DNA of 64,000 nucleotides. It comes from Aureimonas sp. Leaf324 (lineage in GTDB: Bacteria; Pseudomonadota; Alphaproteobacteria; Rhizobiales; Rhizobiaceae). Position numbers and translations under genes: made by a program. A model generated the notes under the pieces. The model was not told the origin of the DNA. It searched no databases and saw nothing but the letters and a program-made list of their open reading frames with translations. Of the stretch, positions 7,225-18,443 are shown one piece after another. Each line of letters begins with the position of its first letter. Within the stretch, counting starts at the first letter, position 1. Location of the stretch: the NCBI RefSeq assembly GCF_001423245.1, contig NZ_LMOH01000028.1:168116-232115 (forward strand), read 5' to 3'.

Positions 7225-9785
7225 GTCATGTCGCGCCCGCCAAGCGCCCGCCCGCCGGTTTCGCGCTCGCGCTCCGCTTTGCCCTGCGCGAGATGCGCGG
7301 GGGCCTCCGCGGCTTCGTCATCTTCCTCGCCTGCCTGACGCTCGGCGTCGCCTCGATCGCCGCGGTGAACTCGGTGTCCGAGATGATGACGAGCGGCATC
7401 CAGCGCGAGGGCCGCACGATCCTGGGCGGCGACATGCGCTTCGGCCTCAACCAGCGGCAGGCGAGCCCGGAGGAGCGATCCTGGCTCGCCGGCTACGGCA
7501 CCGTCGCCGAGATCGGTTCGCTGCGCTCCATGGCGCGCCTGCCCGACGGCTCCAACCAGACGCTGAGCGAGGTCAAGGCGGTGGACGGGCTCTACCCACT
7601 CTTCGGCGCCGTCGGGACGGACCCGGCCACCCCGCTGCCGGATCTCCTGGCCGAGCGAAACGGCCGCTTCGGCGCGCTGGCCGCGCCCGAGTTCTTCGAT
7701 CGCCTCGGCATCGCGCCGGGCTCGACGATCCGGCTCGGCACCATCGAGATCGAATTGCGCGGCGTCCTGACGCGCGAGCCGGACGTCCTATCCGACGGTT
7801 TCATTTTCGCGCCGCGCCTGCTCGTCTCGCTCGACGCGCTCGCGGCCACAGGCCTCGTCCAGCCGGGTTCGCTCGTCGAATACGACTACAAGCTCCGCTT
7901 CGCCGACCCGGCGACCGATCCGGAAGCCGTGAAGGCCGAGGCCAACCAGCGTTTCCCGCAGGCCGGCTGGAGCATCCGCGACGCCAGCGAGGCGGCGCCC
8001 TCGCTCCAGCGCAACATCGAGCGCTTCTCGCAGTTCCTGACGCTTGTCGGCCTCACCGCGCTGGTGGTCGGCGGCGTCGGCATCGCCAACGCGGTCGCCG
8101 CCTATCTCGATTCCAAGCGCACCGTGATCGCGACCTTCAAGAGTCTCGGCGCAAGCGGCCGCTTCGTGGTCACGATCTACCTCGTCCAGATCCTGATCCT
8201 CTCGACGGTCGGCATCGTGCTCGGGCTTCTCCTCGGGGCGACGGCGCCGTTCTTCGCCGCGCGCTTCCTCGAAGCTCATATCCCGATCGCCGCCGAGGCC
8301 TCGATCTATCCCGGCGCGCTCCTTCTCGGCGCGCTGTTCGGCTATCTCACCGCGCTCGCCTTCGCGATCCTGCCGCTCGGGCGCACGCGCGACATCGCGG
8401 CGACGGCATTGTTCCGCGCCAACGACGGGCCGGGAAGCCTTCGCATGCGCTGGGCCTATGCCGGCGCGGCGCTGGGCCTTGCCGCCGCGATCGCCGCGCT
8501 GGCGCTCGTCATGTCGAGCGACAAGCGCGTGGCCGGCGTGTTTCTGGTGGCGACGGGCGTCGCCTTCGTGATCCTGCGCCTTGTGGCCATGGCGATCCGC
8601 TGGGGTGCGGCGCGCCTGCCGCGCGTGCGCTCGACACCGCTGCGGCTGGCGATCGGCAACATCCATCGCCCGGGCGCGCTGACGGCCTCGGTCGTCCTGT
8701 CGCTCGGCCTCGGGCTGACGCTCCTCGTCACGCTCGCCTCGATCGACCGGAACCTTCGAGCCGAGATCGGCGGCACCCTGGCGGCGCGCGCGCCGAACTT
8801 CTTCTTCGTCGACATCCAGTCCGCCGAGGTCGAGCCATTCCGCGCCAAGATCGCCGAACTCGCGCCGGGCTCGACCCTGACCGACGTGCCGATGCTGCGC
8901 GGGCGCATCACGCAGCTGCGGGGCGAGGACGTATCCAAGATCGAGGTGCCGCCGGAAGGCGCCTGGGTCCTGCGCGGCGATCGCGGCATCACCTACGACG
9001 CGACGCTGCCGGGCGGCGCGCGGCTGACGGCGGGAGAGTGGTGGCCGGCGGACTATACCGGCGAGCCGCTCGTGTCGTTCGCCGCCGAGGAGGCGGGCGA
9101 ACTCGGGCTGAAGCTCGGCGACACGATCACCGTCAACGTCCTCGGTCGCGACATCACCGCCCGCATCGCGAACCTGCGCGAGGTGCAGTGGGAGTCGCTT
9201 GCGATCAACTTCGTGATGGTCTTCTCACCCAACACCTTCGCGGGCGCCCCCCATGCCTGGCTTGCGACGCTCGACATGACGAACGACACGGCGGACGCCG
9301 AACGCGCCGTCCTGTCGGGTATCTCCAACACCTTCCCGGCGGTGACGACGGTGCGGGTCAAGGATGCGCTGGACGCCGTGAACGCGCTCGTCGCGCAGCT
9401 GGCGCTCGCGATCCGCGCGGCGGCCGCCGTGGCGCTCGTCGCCTCGGTGCTGGTCCTGTCGGGCGCGCTGGCCGCCGGCAATCGGGCACGTGTCCACGAT
9501 GCGGTGGTTCTGAAGACGCTCGGCGCGACGCGCGCGACGCTGATCCGCGCCTATGTGACGGAGTACATGTCGCTGGGAGCGGCGACGGCGCTGTTCGCCG
9601 TCGGGGCCGGGGCGCTCGCCGCCTGGTATGTCGTCGCGCGCATCATGCGCCTGCCCTTCGCCTTCGACGGCGGGCTGGCCGTAACGACGCTGGTGGCGGC
9701 ACTGGTCCTCACCGTCGGCTTCGGGCTGGCGGGCACCTGGCGGATCCTCGGCCAGAAGGCGGCGCCGGTTTTGCGGGAGCTGTGA
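7221..9785 (+). CDS. FtsX-family ABC permease, YbbP type
   Basis: 854 residues containing two FtsX/MacB-type membrane units: a first helix near 30-50 and a large periplasmic domain, three helices with GGVGIANAVAAYLDSKRTVIATFKSLGAS around 285-320, a second periplasmic domain, and a final three-helix unit (LVLSGALAAGNRARVHDAVVLKTLGATRA). Large ten-helix permeases of this kind (YbbP) pair with YbbA ATPases. Start is GTG at 7221, overlapping the upstream TGA (GTGA), which suggests translational coupling. Exported substrate unknown. Confidence 0.93.
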   Translation: MSHVAPAKRPPAGFALALRFALREMRGGLRGFVIFLACLTLGVASIAAVNSVSEMMTSGIQREGRTILGGDMRFGLNQRQASPEERSWLAGYGTVAEIGSLRSMARLPDGSNQTLSEVKAVDGLYPLFGAVGTDPATPLPDLLAERNGRFGALAAPEFFDRLGIAPGSTIRLGTIEIELRGVLTREPDVLSDGFIFAPRLLVSLDALAATGLVQPGSLVEYDYKLRFADPATDPEAVKAEANQRFPQAGWSIRDASEAAPSLQRNIERFSQFLTLVGLTALVVGGVGIANAVAAYLDSKRTVIATFKSLGASGRFVVTIYLVQILILSTVGIVLGLLLGATAPFFAARFLEAHIPIAAEASIYPGALLLGALFGYLTALAFAILPLGRTRDIAATALFRANDGPGSLRMRWAYAGAALGLAAAIAALALVMSSDKRVAGVFLVATGVAFVILRLVAMAIRWGAARLPRVRSTPLRLAIGNIHRPGALTASVVLSLGLGLTLLVTLASIDRNLRAEIGGTLAARAPNFFFVDIQSAEVEPFRAKIAELAPGSTLTDVPMLRGRITQLRGEDVSKIEVPPEGAWVLRGDRGITYDATLPGGARLTAGEWWPADYTGEPLVSFAAEEAGELGLKLGDTITVNVLGRDITARIANLREVQWESLAINFVMVFSPNTFAGAPHAWLATLDMTNDTADAERAVLSGISNTFPAVTTVRVKDALDAVNALVAQLALAIRAAAAVALVASVLVLSGALAAGNRARVHDAVVLKTLGATRATLIRAYVTEYMSLGAATALFAVGAGALAAWYVVARIMRLPFAFDGGLAVTTLVAALVLTVGFGLAGTWRILGQKAAPVLREL

Positions 9786-9998
9786 TCCACGAAAGGCGGT
9801 TAACGCCCGCCAAATAACGGAAATTTAATCGCCAAAGCCGCGTTACGGCGGTCGTCGGGCTCACCGACGGCCTTGTGAACGGGTGGGCACCTTCGCATAT
9901 TTCACTGCAAAGGCAGCTGCGAGTCCCGCCAGCGGCGCCTCGGCCCGGTCGCGGGCCGAACGACACCCGACGGGACGCTACGCGAAAGGACGACGTTG

Positions 9999-10778
9999 AT
10001 GGCTGAAAAATGGAACCAGGGCGTGAGGAGCGTTCCGGCTGCTGGCAGCCGGGTCGACGCCTCGATCGACCAGGGCCTGCGGGCCTACATGCTCAAGGTC
10101 TACAACCTGATGGCGATCGGTCTCGTCATCACCGGCGCGGCGGCCTACGGCCTGTTCTCGCTGGCGACCACGACCGACCCCTCGCTGGCGGCCGCCCAGA
10201 TCAACGGCACCATGCTGACCCAGCTCGGCGTGACGGTGTTCGTCTCGCCGCTGAAGTGGGTGCTGATGCTGGCGCCGCTGGCGATGGTGTTCTTCCTGTC
10301 GTTCCGCGTCCACAAGATGAGCGTCTCGGCCGCGCAGACGACCTTCTGGGCCTATGCCGCGATGGTCGGCCTGTCGCTTTCGACGATCTTCCTCGTCTAC
10401 ACGCAGGAATCGATCGTTCAGGTGTTCTTCATCACCGCCGCCTCGTTCGGCGCGCTGTCGCTCTTCGGCTACACGACGAAGCGTGACATGTCGGCGATGG
10501 GCTCGTTCCTGATCATGGGCGTCTTCGGCATCGTCATCGCGATGCTGGTCAACATCTTCCTGCAGTCCTCGGCGCTGGGCTTCGCGATCTCGGTGATCGG
10601 CGTCCTCGTGTTCGCCGGCCTCACGGCCTACGACACGCAGCGCATCAAGGAGATGTATTGGGAGGGTGACGACACGCTGGTGGCCGGCCGCAAGGCGATC
10701 ATGGGCGCGCTGTCGCTGTACCTGAACTTCATCAACATGTTCATGTTCATGCTGCAGCTTTTCGGCAATCGCGACTGA
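9999..10778 (+). CDS. Bax inhibitor-1 / YccA family membrane protein
   Basis: 259 residues, seven predicted helices, with the BI-1 signature GLTAYDTQRIKEMYWEGDD and a C-terminal LYLNFINMFMFMLQLFG. BI-1 homologues form pH-sensitive ion leak channels or interact with membrane proteases such as FtsH; the role here is not indicated. The ATG at 9999 has a good ribosome site (AAAGGA, about 10 bases upstream); a TTG one codon earlier is less likely. Single-gene unit with its own terminator. The 210-bp upstream gap is A/T-rich near 9800-9830 and probably holds the promoter. Confidence 0.93.
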   Translation: MAEKWNQGVRSVPAAGSRVDASIDQGLRAYMLKVYNLMAIGLVITGAAAYGLFSLATTTDPSLAAAQINGTMLTQLGVTVFVSPLKWVLMLAPLAMVFFLSFRVHKMSVSAAQTTFWAYAAMVGLSLSTIFLVYTQESIVQVFFITAASFGALSLFGYTTKRDMSAMGSFLIMGVFGIVIAMLVNIFLQSSALGFAISVIGVLVFAGLTAYDTQRIKEMYWEGDDTLVAGRKAIMGALSLYLNFINMFMFMLQLFGNRD

Positions 10779-10807
10779 GCGATCCCGGCCGAGGTCGGAC
10801 AGATGGA

Positions 10808-10834
10808 AGGGCGGCTCTCGAGGCCGCCCTTTTT
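10808..10834 (+). terminator. Rho-independent terminator after the BI-1 gene
   Basis: Perfect 8-bp stem AGGGCGGC (10808-10815) / GCCGCCCT (10823-10830) with a seven-base loop, ending in a five-T run (10830-10834). Confidence 0.9.
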
Positions 10835-10917
10835 CGTGGGCCCTTCCCGGCTTTGCGTTGAGGGGCGGGGGCGGCCCCTCTAGAGTGGCGGCCACCGAAT
10901 CCTCGAATGCAGACCCG

Positions 10918-11475
10918 ATGAGCGCCTTCACGATCCGCAATGCCATCCCGGCCGATATTCCGGCGATCACCCGCATCTACGAGGAGGCCGTGCTCCACGG
11001 CACCGCGACCTACGAACTCGTGCCGCCGGACGAGACCGAGATGGCCACGCGGATGTCCAACACGCTGCGGCAGGACTATCCGTACTTCGTCGCCTGCGAC
11101 CAAGACGGCGCGGTGATCGGCTACGCCTATGCCGGGCCGTTCCGCGCCCGGCCCGCCTATCGCTGGACGGTCGAGGACTCGATCTACCTCGCGCCGGAAG
11201 CCAAGGGGCGGGGCGTCGGCACGGCGCTGCTGCGTCGCCTCCTCGATGCCTGCCAGGATCAGGGCTTCCGCCAGATGATCGCGGTGATCGGCGGCGCCGA
11301 CAACCAGCCCTCGATCAAGGTGCACGCCAAGCTCGGCTTTACCCATATCGGCATCTTCGAGGGATCGGGCTTCAAGTTCGGGCGCTGGATCGACACCGTC
11401 CTCATGCAATTCGCGCTGAACGGCGGCAAGGACACGCTGCCGGACGAGACGGTCTATCCCGGCACGCTGACGTGA
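10918..11475 (+). CDS. GNAT N-acetyltransferase, phosphinothricin acetyltransferase-like
   Basis: 185 residues from ATG 10918. The sequence follows the Pat/YncA-like pattern: IRNAIPADIPAITRIYEEAVLHGTATYE at the start, YAYAGPFRARPAYRWTVEDSIYL, acetyl-CoA loop PEAKGRGVGTALLRRLL, and NQPSIKVHAKLGFTHIG. Members acetylate phosphinothricin, methionine sulfoximine or related small amines, but the true substrate is unknown. The stop overlaps the GTG of the next gene by four bases. Confidence 0.88.
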   Translation: MSAFTIRNAIPADIPAITRIYEEAVLHGTATYELVPPDETEMATRMSNTLRQDYPYFVACDQDGAVIGYAYAGPFRARPAYRWTVEDSIYLAPEAKGRGVGTALLRRLLDACQDQGFRQMIAVIGGADNQPSIKVHAKLGFTHIGIFEGSGFKFGRWIDTVLMQFALNGGKDTLPDETVYPGTLT

Positions 11476-12044
11476 CGACGGCGCTCGTCGTCATCGACGT
11501 TCAGCGCGCTTTTGCCGAATGGGAGACCGGGGGCCGCCGGCGAAACAACCCGGACGCCCTGCGACGCATCGCCGATCTCTTGGCGACGTTCCGGACCGCC
11601 GGACTGCCCATCTTCCATATCCGCCACGAGAATCCGGCGCCCGGTTCGTCCTTCCACCCGGACGCGAGCGGCCGCATCGTGGAAGATGCCGCGCGCGAGC
11701 ACGGGGGTGAGCCGGTGATCGTGAAGCGCGTGAACAGCTCCTTCATCGGCACGGACCTCGAAGCGCGATGGCGCGACGCAGGCGTGCGGACGGTGGTGAT
11801 CTGCGGCGCGACCACCAACCACTGCGTGGAGACCACGACGCGCATGGCCGGCAATCTCGGCTTCGACGCGCGGCTGGCGGAAGATGCTTGCTGGACCTTC
11901 GACCTGCGGGGGCCGGACGACCGCCTGCACCGGGCCGAGGACGTTTACGCGATGACGCTCGCCAACCTGTCGGACGAGTTCGCGACGATCGTCACCGCCG
12001 ACGCGGTGGTGCGCGAACTCGGGCTCAGTCCTCGATCAGCTTGA
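11472..12044 (+). CDS. Cysteine hydrolase of the isochorismatase family
   Basis: 190 residues. The catalytic triad is visible: Asp in VVIDVQRAF, Lys in EPVIVKRVNSSF, and the nucleophilic Cys in ICGATTNHCVETTTRMA. The family covers nicotinamidases, biuret/ureidoacrylate amidohydrolases and true isochorismatases; the substrate is not evident. Start is GTG at 11472, coupled to the upstream GNAT gene (GTGA). The 3' end overlaps the convergent DUF2794 gene by 20 bases. Confidence 0.92.
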   Translation: MTTALVVIDVQRAFAEWETGGRRRNNPDALRRIADLLATFRTAGLPIFHIRHENPAPGSSFHPDASGRIVEDAAREHGGEPVIVKRVNSSFIGTDLEARWRDAGVRTVVICGATTNHCVETTTRMAGNLGFDARLAEDACWTFDLRGPDDRLHRAEDVYAMTLANLSDEFATIVTADAVVRELGLSPRSA

Positions 12045-12405
12045 GGCTCTTGTCGAAGACGCGCAGCACCAGGTCCAGTTCGTGGCCGCGCTTCATCACG
12101 AGGCCACTGGCGGCGGTGACGCTATAGGCGCCCTGGCGCCGGGCGAGTTTGGGGTTCTTCTCGACGCGAAACAGGGGCATCTCGGACGCGCGGCGGAAGA
12201 TCGAGAAGACGGCGCGGTCCTTCAGCGTGTCGATCGCGTAGTCCCGCCACTCGCCCGCCGCCACCATGCGCCCGTAGACCCGCAGGATCTGGCCGAGCTC
12301 GTGCCGGTCGAAGGACACGATCTCCGGCGCGGGCGAGGTCCGGGCCGTGGCGAGATCGATCAGGGTGGCGGAAGGCTGCGGCTGCGAATCGGTCAAATCG
12401 TCCAT
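12025..12405 (-). CDS. DUF2794 protein
   Basis: 126 residues matching the conserved alphaproteobacterial DUF2794 pattern: VSFDRHELGQILRVYGRMVAAGEWRDYAIDTLKDRAVFSIFRRASEMPLFRVEKNPKL, ending in DLVLRVFDKSLKLIE. Soluble and of unknown function. It seems to be the last gene of a minus-strand run: DUF1223 gene, a 48-codon frame, then this gene, each overlapping the next. Start ATG 12405. Confidence 0.88.
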   Translation of the reverse strand: MDDLTDSQPQPSATLIDLATARTSPAPEIVSFDRHELGQILRVYGRMVAAGEWRDYAIDTLKDRAVFSIFRRASEMPLFRVEKNPKLARRQGAYSVTAASGLVMKRGHELDLVLRVFDKSLKLIED

Positions 12406-12539
12406 TCCCCATTGCCGTGCCGCCGAAACGGGCCGGCGTCGTCGGTCAGGCCCGTCGAGGCGCCGTGAGCCTGCGACATCATCCTGTCATGGAAATAGAG
12501 TCCGGCCCAGCCGGTTGCAACGACAGCGGCGCCCGTCAG
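12393..12539 (-). CDS. Candidate small membrane protein with CTG start
   Basis: A 48-codon frame bridging two minus-strand genes. Its first codon would be CTG at 12539, overlapping the TGA of the DUF1223 gene (CTGA), and its stop lies 13 bases inside the DUF2794 gene. The N-terminus is a membrane helix (LTGAAVVATGWAGLYFHDRM) followed by a polar tail. No ATG, GTG or TTG opens it before residue 20. The exact fit between neighbours argues for translation; the CTG start and short length argue against. Function unknown. Confidence 0.35.
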   Translation of the reverse strand: MTGAAVVATGWAGLYFHDRMMSQAHGASTGLTDDAGPFRRHGNGEWTI

Positions 12540-13318
12540 AACTCGAGCGCGGCGGCGGCGATGATCGGACCCGGCTTGTTGTCGGGGCCGACGGCCTGGA
12601 GGAGGGCGGCAAGGCTCGTCCGCTCGCCGTCGTTCTCGGTCAGCATGCCAAGCGGCATCTCCACCTCGATCGCATCGCGGTCCACCGAGCCGAGAACGCG
12701 CCAGTCGCGCACCGGATAGTGGTCGACGCGCCTGACATGGCCCGCCGCGTCTCCCGGCACCGTCGTCTCGACCCGCTCGGCGTAGGTCACGAGCACGAGG
12801 ATCGGGGCGGGCCGGGCGGGATCGGCGCCGGGCGCCCGCGCCTCGATGCGCAGCGTGTCGCCCCGCGTGTGCATCACGACCTCGCCGCCGAGCTTGGCAC
12901 AACCGAAGGGCGCGTCCTTCAACGCGGTCGCCAGGGCCGCCTCGTCGCCGCCCTCCACCGCCTTCTGCCCGTTGACGACGACCTGCGGCGTGACGAGGGC
13001 GCCGAGCTTCAGCCGCTTGGCGTAGGACTTCTGGCGGTCGGTGTTGCGCCGGTCGGCGAGCTGGTCCTTCGGCCCGGCATAGTCCCAGTAGTCGACGTAA
13101 TAGGCAAGGACGACGACATCGGGCTCGGCGCCGAGGCGCGCGGCGGCGACGCCCGCGGGCTGGCAATCGCCGCAGTTCTGACTGGTGAAAAGCTCCAGCA
13201 CGCCCCGCACGTCCCGGCTGGAGACGCTGCGCTCCTGCGCCGCCGCGGGGCTTGCCGCCGACAGGCCGAGCGTTGCGAGACAGGCCACCCCGAGGGCGGG
13301 CAATTGGCGGGATGCCAT
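12536..13318 (-). CDS. DUF1223 secreted thioredoxin-like protein
   Basis: 260 residues with a signal peptide (...GLSAASPAAAQ) and the DUF1223 signature VLELFTSQNCGDCQPAG, in which C49 and C52 form a CxxC pair at the start of a thioredoxin-like fold. It then shows VVVLAYYVDYWDYAGPKDQ and VVVNGQKAVEGG, all typical. The likely location is the periplasm; the redox partner is unknown. It lies downstream of acnA on the same strand, as in other Rhizobiales, but a hairpin at 13433-13462 separates them. Confidence 0.9.
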   Translation of the reverse strand: MASRQLPALGVACLATLGLSAASPAAAQERSVSSRDVRGVLELFTSQNCGDCQPAGVAAARLGAEPDVVVLAYYVDYWDYAGPKDQLADRRNTDRQKSYAKRLKLGALVTPQVVVNGQKAVEGGDEAALATALKDAPFGCAKLGGEVVMHTRGDTLRIEARAPGADPARPAPILVLVTYAERVETTVPGDAAGHVRRVDHYPVRDWRVLGSVDRDAIEVEMPLGMLTENDGERTSLAALLQAVGPDNKPGPIIAAAALEF

Positions 13319-13432
13319 GGTCCGAGCTCCGTCACGCTTCCATCCGAACTAGATGGACCGGAGAGGGCCCGGACAGAAGCGCCGATCGATCGCGGCGCGT
13401 TCAATTGGGGGTGAACCTCTGGTTGATGCGAA

Positions 13433-13462
13433 GACGCCGCCGCCCTTTCGGGCAGCGGCGTC
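13433..13462 (-). terminator. Probable acnA terminator hairpin
   Basis: An 8-bp stem GACGCCGC/GCGGCGTC with an inner GCCC/GGGC pairing, 34 bases past the acnA stop. On the minus strand it is followed only by TTCGC, so the T run is weak. Confidence 0.5.
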
Positions 13463-13495
13463 GGAGATCGCTCGGGGGCTGGATGCCCGTGCGGA

Positions 13496-16249
<2,754 letters not shown>

Positions 16250-16622
16250 AGAACTCTCGTTCCTTCTCGAACCAAAGAATGTCCGAAAGGCGAACGACCG
16301 CCGCACCCCGGGCCGGGCACGATGGAGAATGCGGGTACGACCATTTCCGCCCGTCCGCCTCAGTACCCACTTTCAAAAAAGCGGGGCACGGAGATCGGCG
16401 CTGATGACTCCACGCCGGTCGCTGGAGTGGTTGGCCGCCCTTATAGGCAAGATTGTAATGGCTATAAAGGGGGCAAATCGCGCTGGTGGCGGCTTTGGGT
16501 TAGCGAATTCCATCCTCGCGCCATGCCCGGCCTATCCGGCTTGCCTTCGCGGGGGCGCGCCGTCAGAAACGAGGCTCTGAAATCGCCCGCCCGCCGACGG
16601 TGCGGGCCTTGCCGAAGAGGCC
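16250..16622. other. Divergent regulatory region between acnA and ccmA (373 bp)
   Basis: No convincing gene. An A/T-rich island at 16438-16471 with an inverted repeat stands out from its surroundings and probably carries promoter elements for one or both sides. A possible plus-strand promoter is TTGGCC (16431-16436), 17 bases, TGTAAT (16454-16459), about 165 bases before ccmA. A GANTC site (GACTC) lies near 16406. Confidence 0.5.
16438..16471. promoter_or_regulatory. Inverted repeat / candidate operator-promoter core
   Basis: CCCTTATAGGC (16438-16448) and GGCTATAAAGGG (16460-16471) form an imperfect dyad around an 11-base A/T-rich centre. Each arm contains a -10-like TATAA element pointing outward, which fits overlapping divergent promoters or a repressor site. 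Sequence only; no known regulator consensus is matched. Confidence 0.35.
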
Positions 16623-17303
16623 GTGCCGCCCGTGATGCAACTGACCCTTTCCGGCCTCGTCGTCGGGCGCGGGCGGCGCGCCCTGACACCGCCGCTCGAC
16701 CTGCGCCTGAGCGCGGGCGAGGCGCTGGTCGTGACCGGGCCGAACGGGGCGGGCAAGTCGACGCTCCTGCGCACGCTCGCCGGGCTTCTCGCGCCCCTCG
16801 ACGGCACGATCGCGATCAAGGGCGCCGTCGCCGGCGACGGGGAGGCGGCACGCCGACCGATCGAGGCGAGCCACTATCTCGGCCACCTCAACGCCATGAA
16901 GCCGGGGCGCACGGTCGGGGCGGAGCTCGCGTTCTGGCGCGCTTTCCTCGGCCGGCCGGCGCTGAGCCCGGACGAGGCTCTCGCCGCGGTCGGGCTGGAG
17001 GGCGCCGAAGCGCTCGCCGTCGGCGCGCTGTCGGCCGGCCAGCAGCGACGCGCGGCTCTCGCCCGGCTCCTCGTCAGCGACCGGCCGCTCTGGCTCCTCG
17101 ACGAGCCGACCACTGCGCTCGACAGCGCCTCGCAGGCCCGCGTCGCGACGCTCTGCCGGGGTCGGCTGGCGAGCGGGGGTATCGTCATCGCGGCGACGCA
17201 TCAGCCGCTCGACGTCGGGCCCTCGCGCACGCTGGCGCTGGAGCCGCTGACAGCGGCCGAGCACTTCGTGCCCGAGGTGGGCGGCTGGGACGAGATCGGC
17301 TGA
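16623..17303 (+). CDS. ccmA: Heme exporter ATP-binding protein CcmA
   Basis: About 226 residues. Walker A is GPNGAGKSTLLRTLAG, the signature is degenerate-looking LSAGQQRRAALARLL as usual in CcmA, Walker B is WLLDEPTTALD, and the switch region is IAATHQPLD. CcmAB with CcmC and CcmD handles heme for attachment to CcmE during cytochrome c maturation; CcmA is the cytoplasmic ATPase. Possible starts are GTG 16623, GTG 16632 and ATG 16635; the GAAGAGG upstream does not decide. The stop overlaps the ccmB ATG by one base. Confidence 0.95.
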   Translation: MPPVMQLTLSGLVVGRGRRALTPPLDLRLSAGEALVVTGPNGAGKSTLLRTLAGLLAPLDGTIAIKGAVAGDGEAARRPIEASHYLGHLNAMKPGRTVGAELAFWRAFLGRPALSPDEALAAVGLEGAEALAVGALSAGQQRRAALARLLVSDRPLWLLDEPTTALDSASQARVATLCRGRLASGGIVIAATHQPLDVGPSRTLALEPLTAAEHFVPEVGGWDEIG

Positions 17304-17962
17304 TGCGCGCGCTGTTCCTGCGCGATTTCGCGCTGCAATTGTCCGGCTCGGGCGGGGGGCTGGTCGGCGTCGTGTTCTTTCTAGCGGTGGTCGCGACGAT
17401 TCCCTTCGGCGTCGGGCCGGATCTGGCGCTCCTGTCGCGGATCGGGCCGGCGATTCTGTGGATCGGGGCGCTCCTGTCGACGCTCCTCACCCTCGACCGG
17501 CTGTTCCAGGCCGACCGTGACGACGGCGGCCTCGACCTTATCCTGAGCGGACCCGTCGCGCCGCCGCTCGCCGTCCTGTCGAAATGCGCCGCGCTCTGGG
17601 TTGCCGCCTGCCTGCCGCTGGTGCTGGCGAGCCCACTGCTCGGCCTGTTCCTGGCGCTGGAGCCGCGCGCGCTCCTCGCCACCGCCGCGACGCTTCTGGC
17701 CGGCACGCCGGCGCTCGTCCTGATCGGGGCGGTCGGGGCCGGGGTCGCGGCCTCCCTGCCGCGCGGGGGCGTCCTCGTCTCGGTGCTGGTGCTGCCGCTC
17801 GCCGTGCCCGTCCTGATCTTCGGGGTGGCCGCGACCTACGGCGCGGTCAACGACCCCGCGCCCTTCCGCTCGCCCTTCCTGATCCTCTGCGCGCTGACGC
17901 TGCTTTACGGGGTCCTCGGACCGCTGGCGGCCGCCGCGGCGCTCAAGCTGTCCTCCGACTGA
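17303..17962 (+). CDS. ccmB: Heme exporter protein CcmB
   Basis: 219 residues, six predicted membrane helices, beginning MRALFLRDFALQLSGSGG and containing the CcmB pattern FFLAVVATIPFGVGPD, LLTLDRLFQADRDDGGLDLIL and LLVLPLAVPVLIFG-like segments near 160-175. It is the permease subunit for CcmA. ATG at 17303 overlaps the ccmA TGA (TGATG). The next gene is not ccmC but a GNAT gene 11 bases on. Confidence 0.95.
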   Translation: MRALFLRDFALQLSGSGGGLVGVVFFLAVVATIPFGVGPDLALLSRIGPAILWIGALLSTLLTLDRLFQADRDDGGLDLILSGPVAPPLAVLSKCAALWVAACLPLVLASPLLGLFLALEPRALLATAATLLAGTPALVLIGAVGAGVAASLPRGGVLVSVLVLPLAVPVLIFGVAATYGAVNDPAPFRSPFLILCALTLLYGVLGPLAAAAALKLSSD

Positions 17963-17973
17963 GCCGCCATCCG

Positions 17974-18402
17974 ATGACCTACGAACTGCATGCGCAATCC
18001 CCGTCCGTCGCCGACTTCCGGCGCCTGCGCGAGGTGACGGGACTGAGCACCAAGACGCAAGAAGCGGCCGAACGGGGGCTCAAGGGAACGCTGTTCGCCG
18101 CCGTCATCCTCTGCGAGGGGCGCACGGTCGCCATGGGCCGCGTGATCGGCGACGGCGGTTGCCACTACCAGATCGTCGACATGGCGGTGGAACCCGAGCA
18201 TCAGGGCCGGGGTCTCGGCAAGCGCATCTTCGCCGCGCTGATGGACTGGCTCCACGAAAACGCCCCGAAAAGCGCCTATGTCAGCCTTATCGCCGACGGC
18301 GACGCGCGCCACCTCTATGCGAAATACGGCTTCGAGCCGGTGATGCCGGCCTCGATCGGCATGGCCCAGTGGATCGGGGGTCGTCCGGCGAAGGGAACCT
18401 GA
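17974..18402 (+). CDS. GNAT N-acetyltransferase inserted in the ccm operon
   Basis: 142 residues: a GNAT fold with IVDMAVEPEHQGRGLGKRIFAALMDWL as the acetyl-CoA-binding block and HLYAKYGFEPVMPASIGM at the C-terminus. It resembles small YitI/YjdJ-like acetyltransferases with unknown substrates. It lies between ccmB (11-bp gap) and ccmC (41-bp gap) on the same strand and is probably co-transcribed with them. Its base composition is like that of its neighbours, so recent transfer is not suggested. Confidence 0.88.
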   Translation: MTYELHAQSPSVADFRRLREVTGLSTKTQEAAERGLKGTLFAAVILCEGRTVAMGRVIGDGGCHYQIVDMAVEPEHQGRGLGKRIFAALMDWLHENAPKSAYVSLIADGDARHLYAKYGFEPVMPASIGMAQWIGGRPAKGT

Positions 18403-18443
18403 CGTTTGCGGACGCGCCGGACACGCACTAAAGCTTGGAACCC

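Noticed and set aside
9786..9998. CtrA-type TTAA sites upstream of the BI-1 gene
   Set aside because: TTAA occurs twice but not at the 7-base spacing of the full CtrA box.
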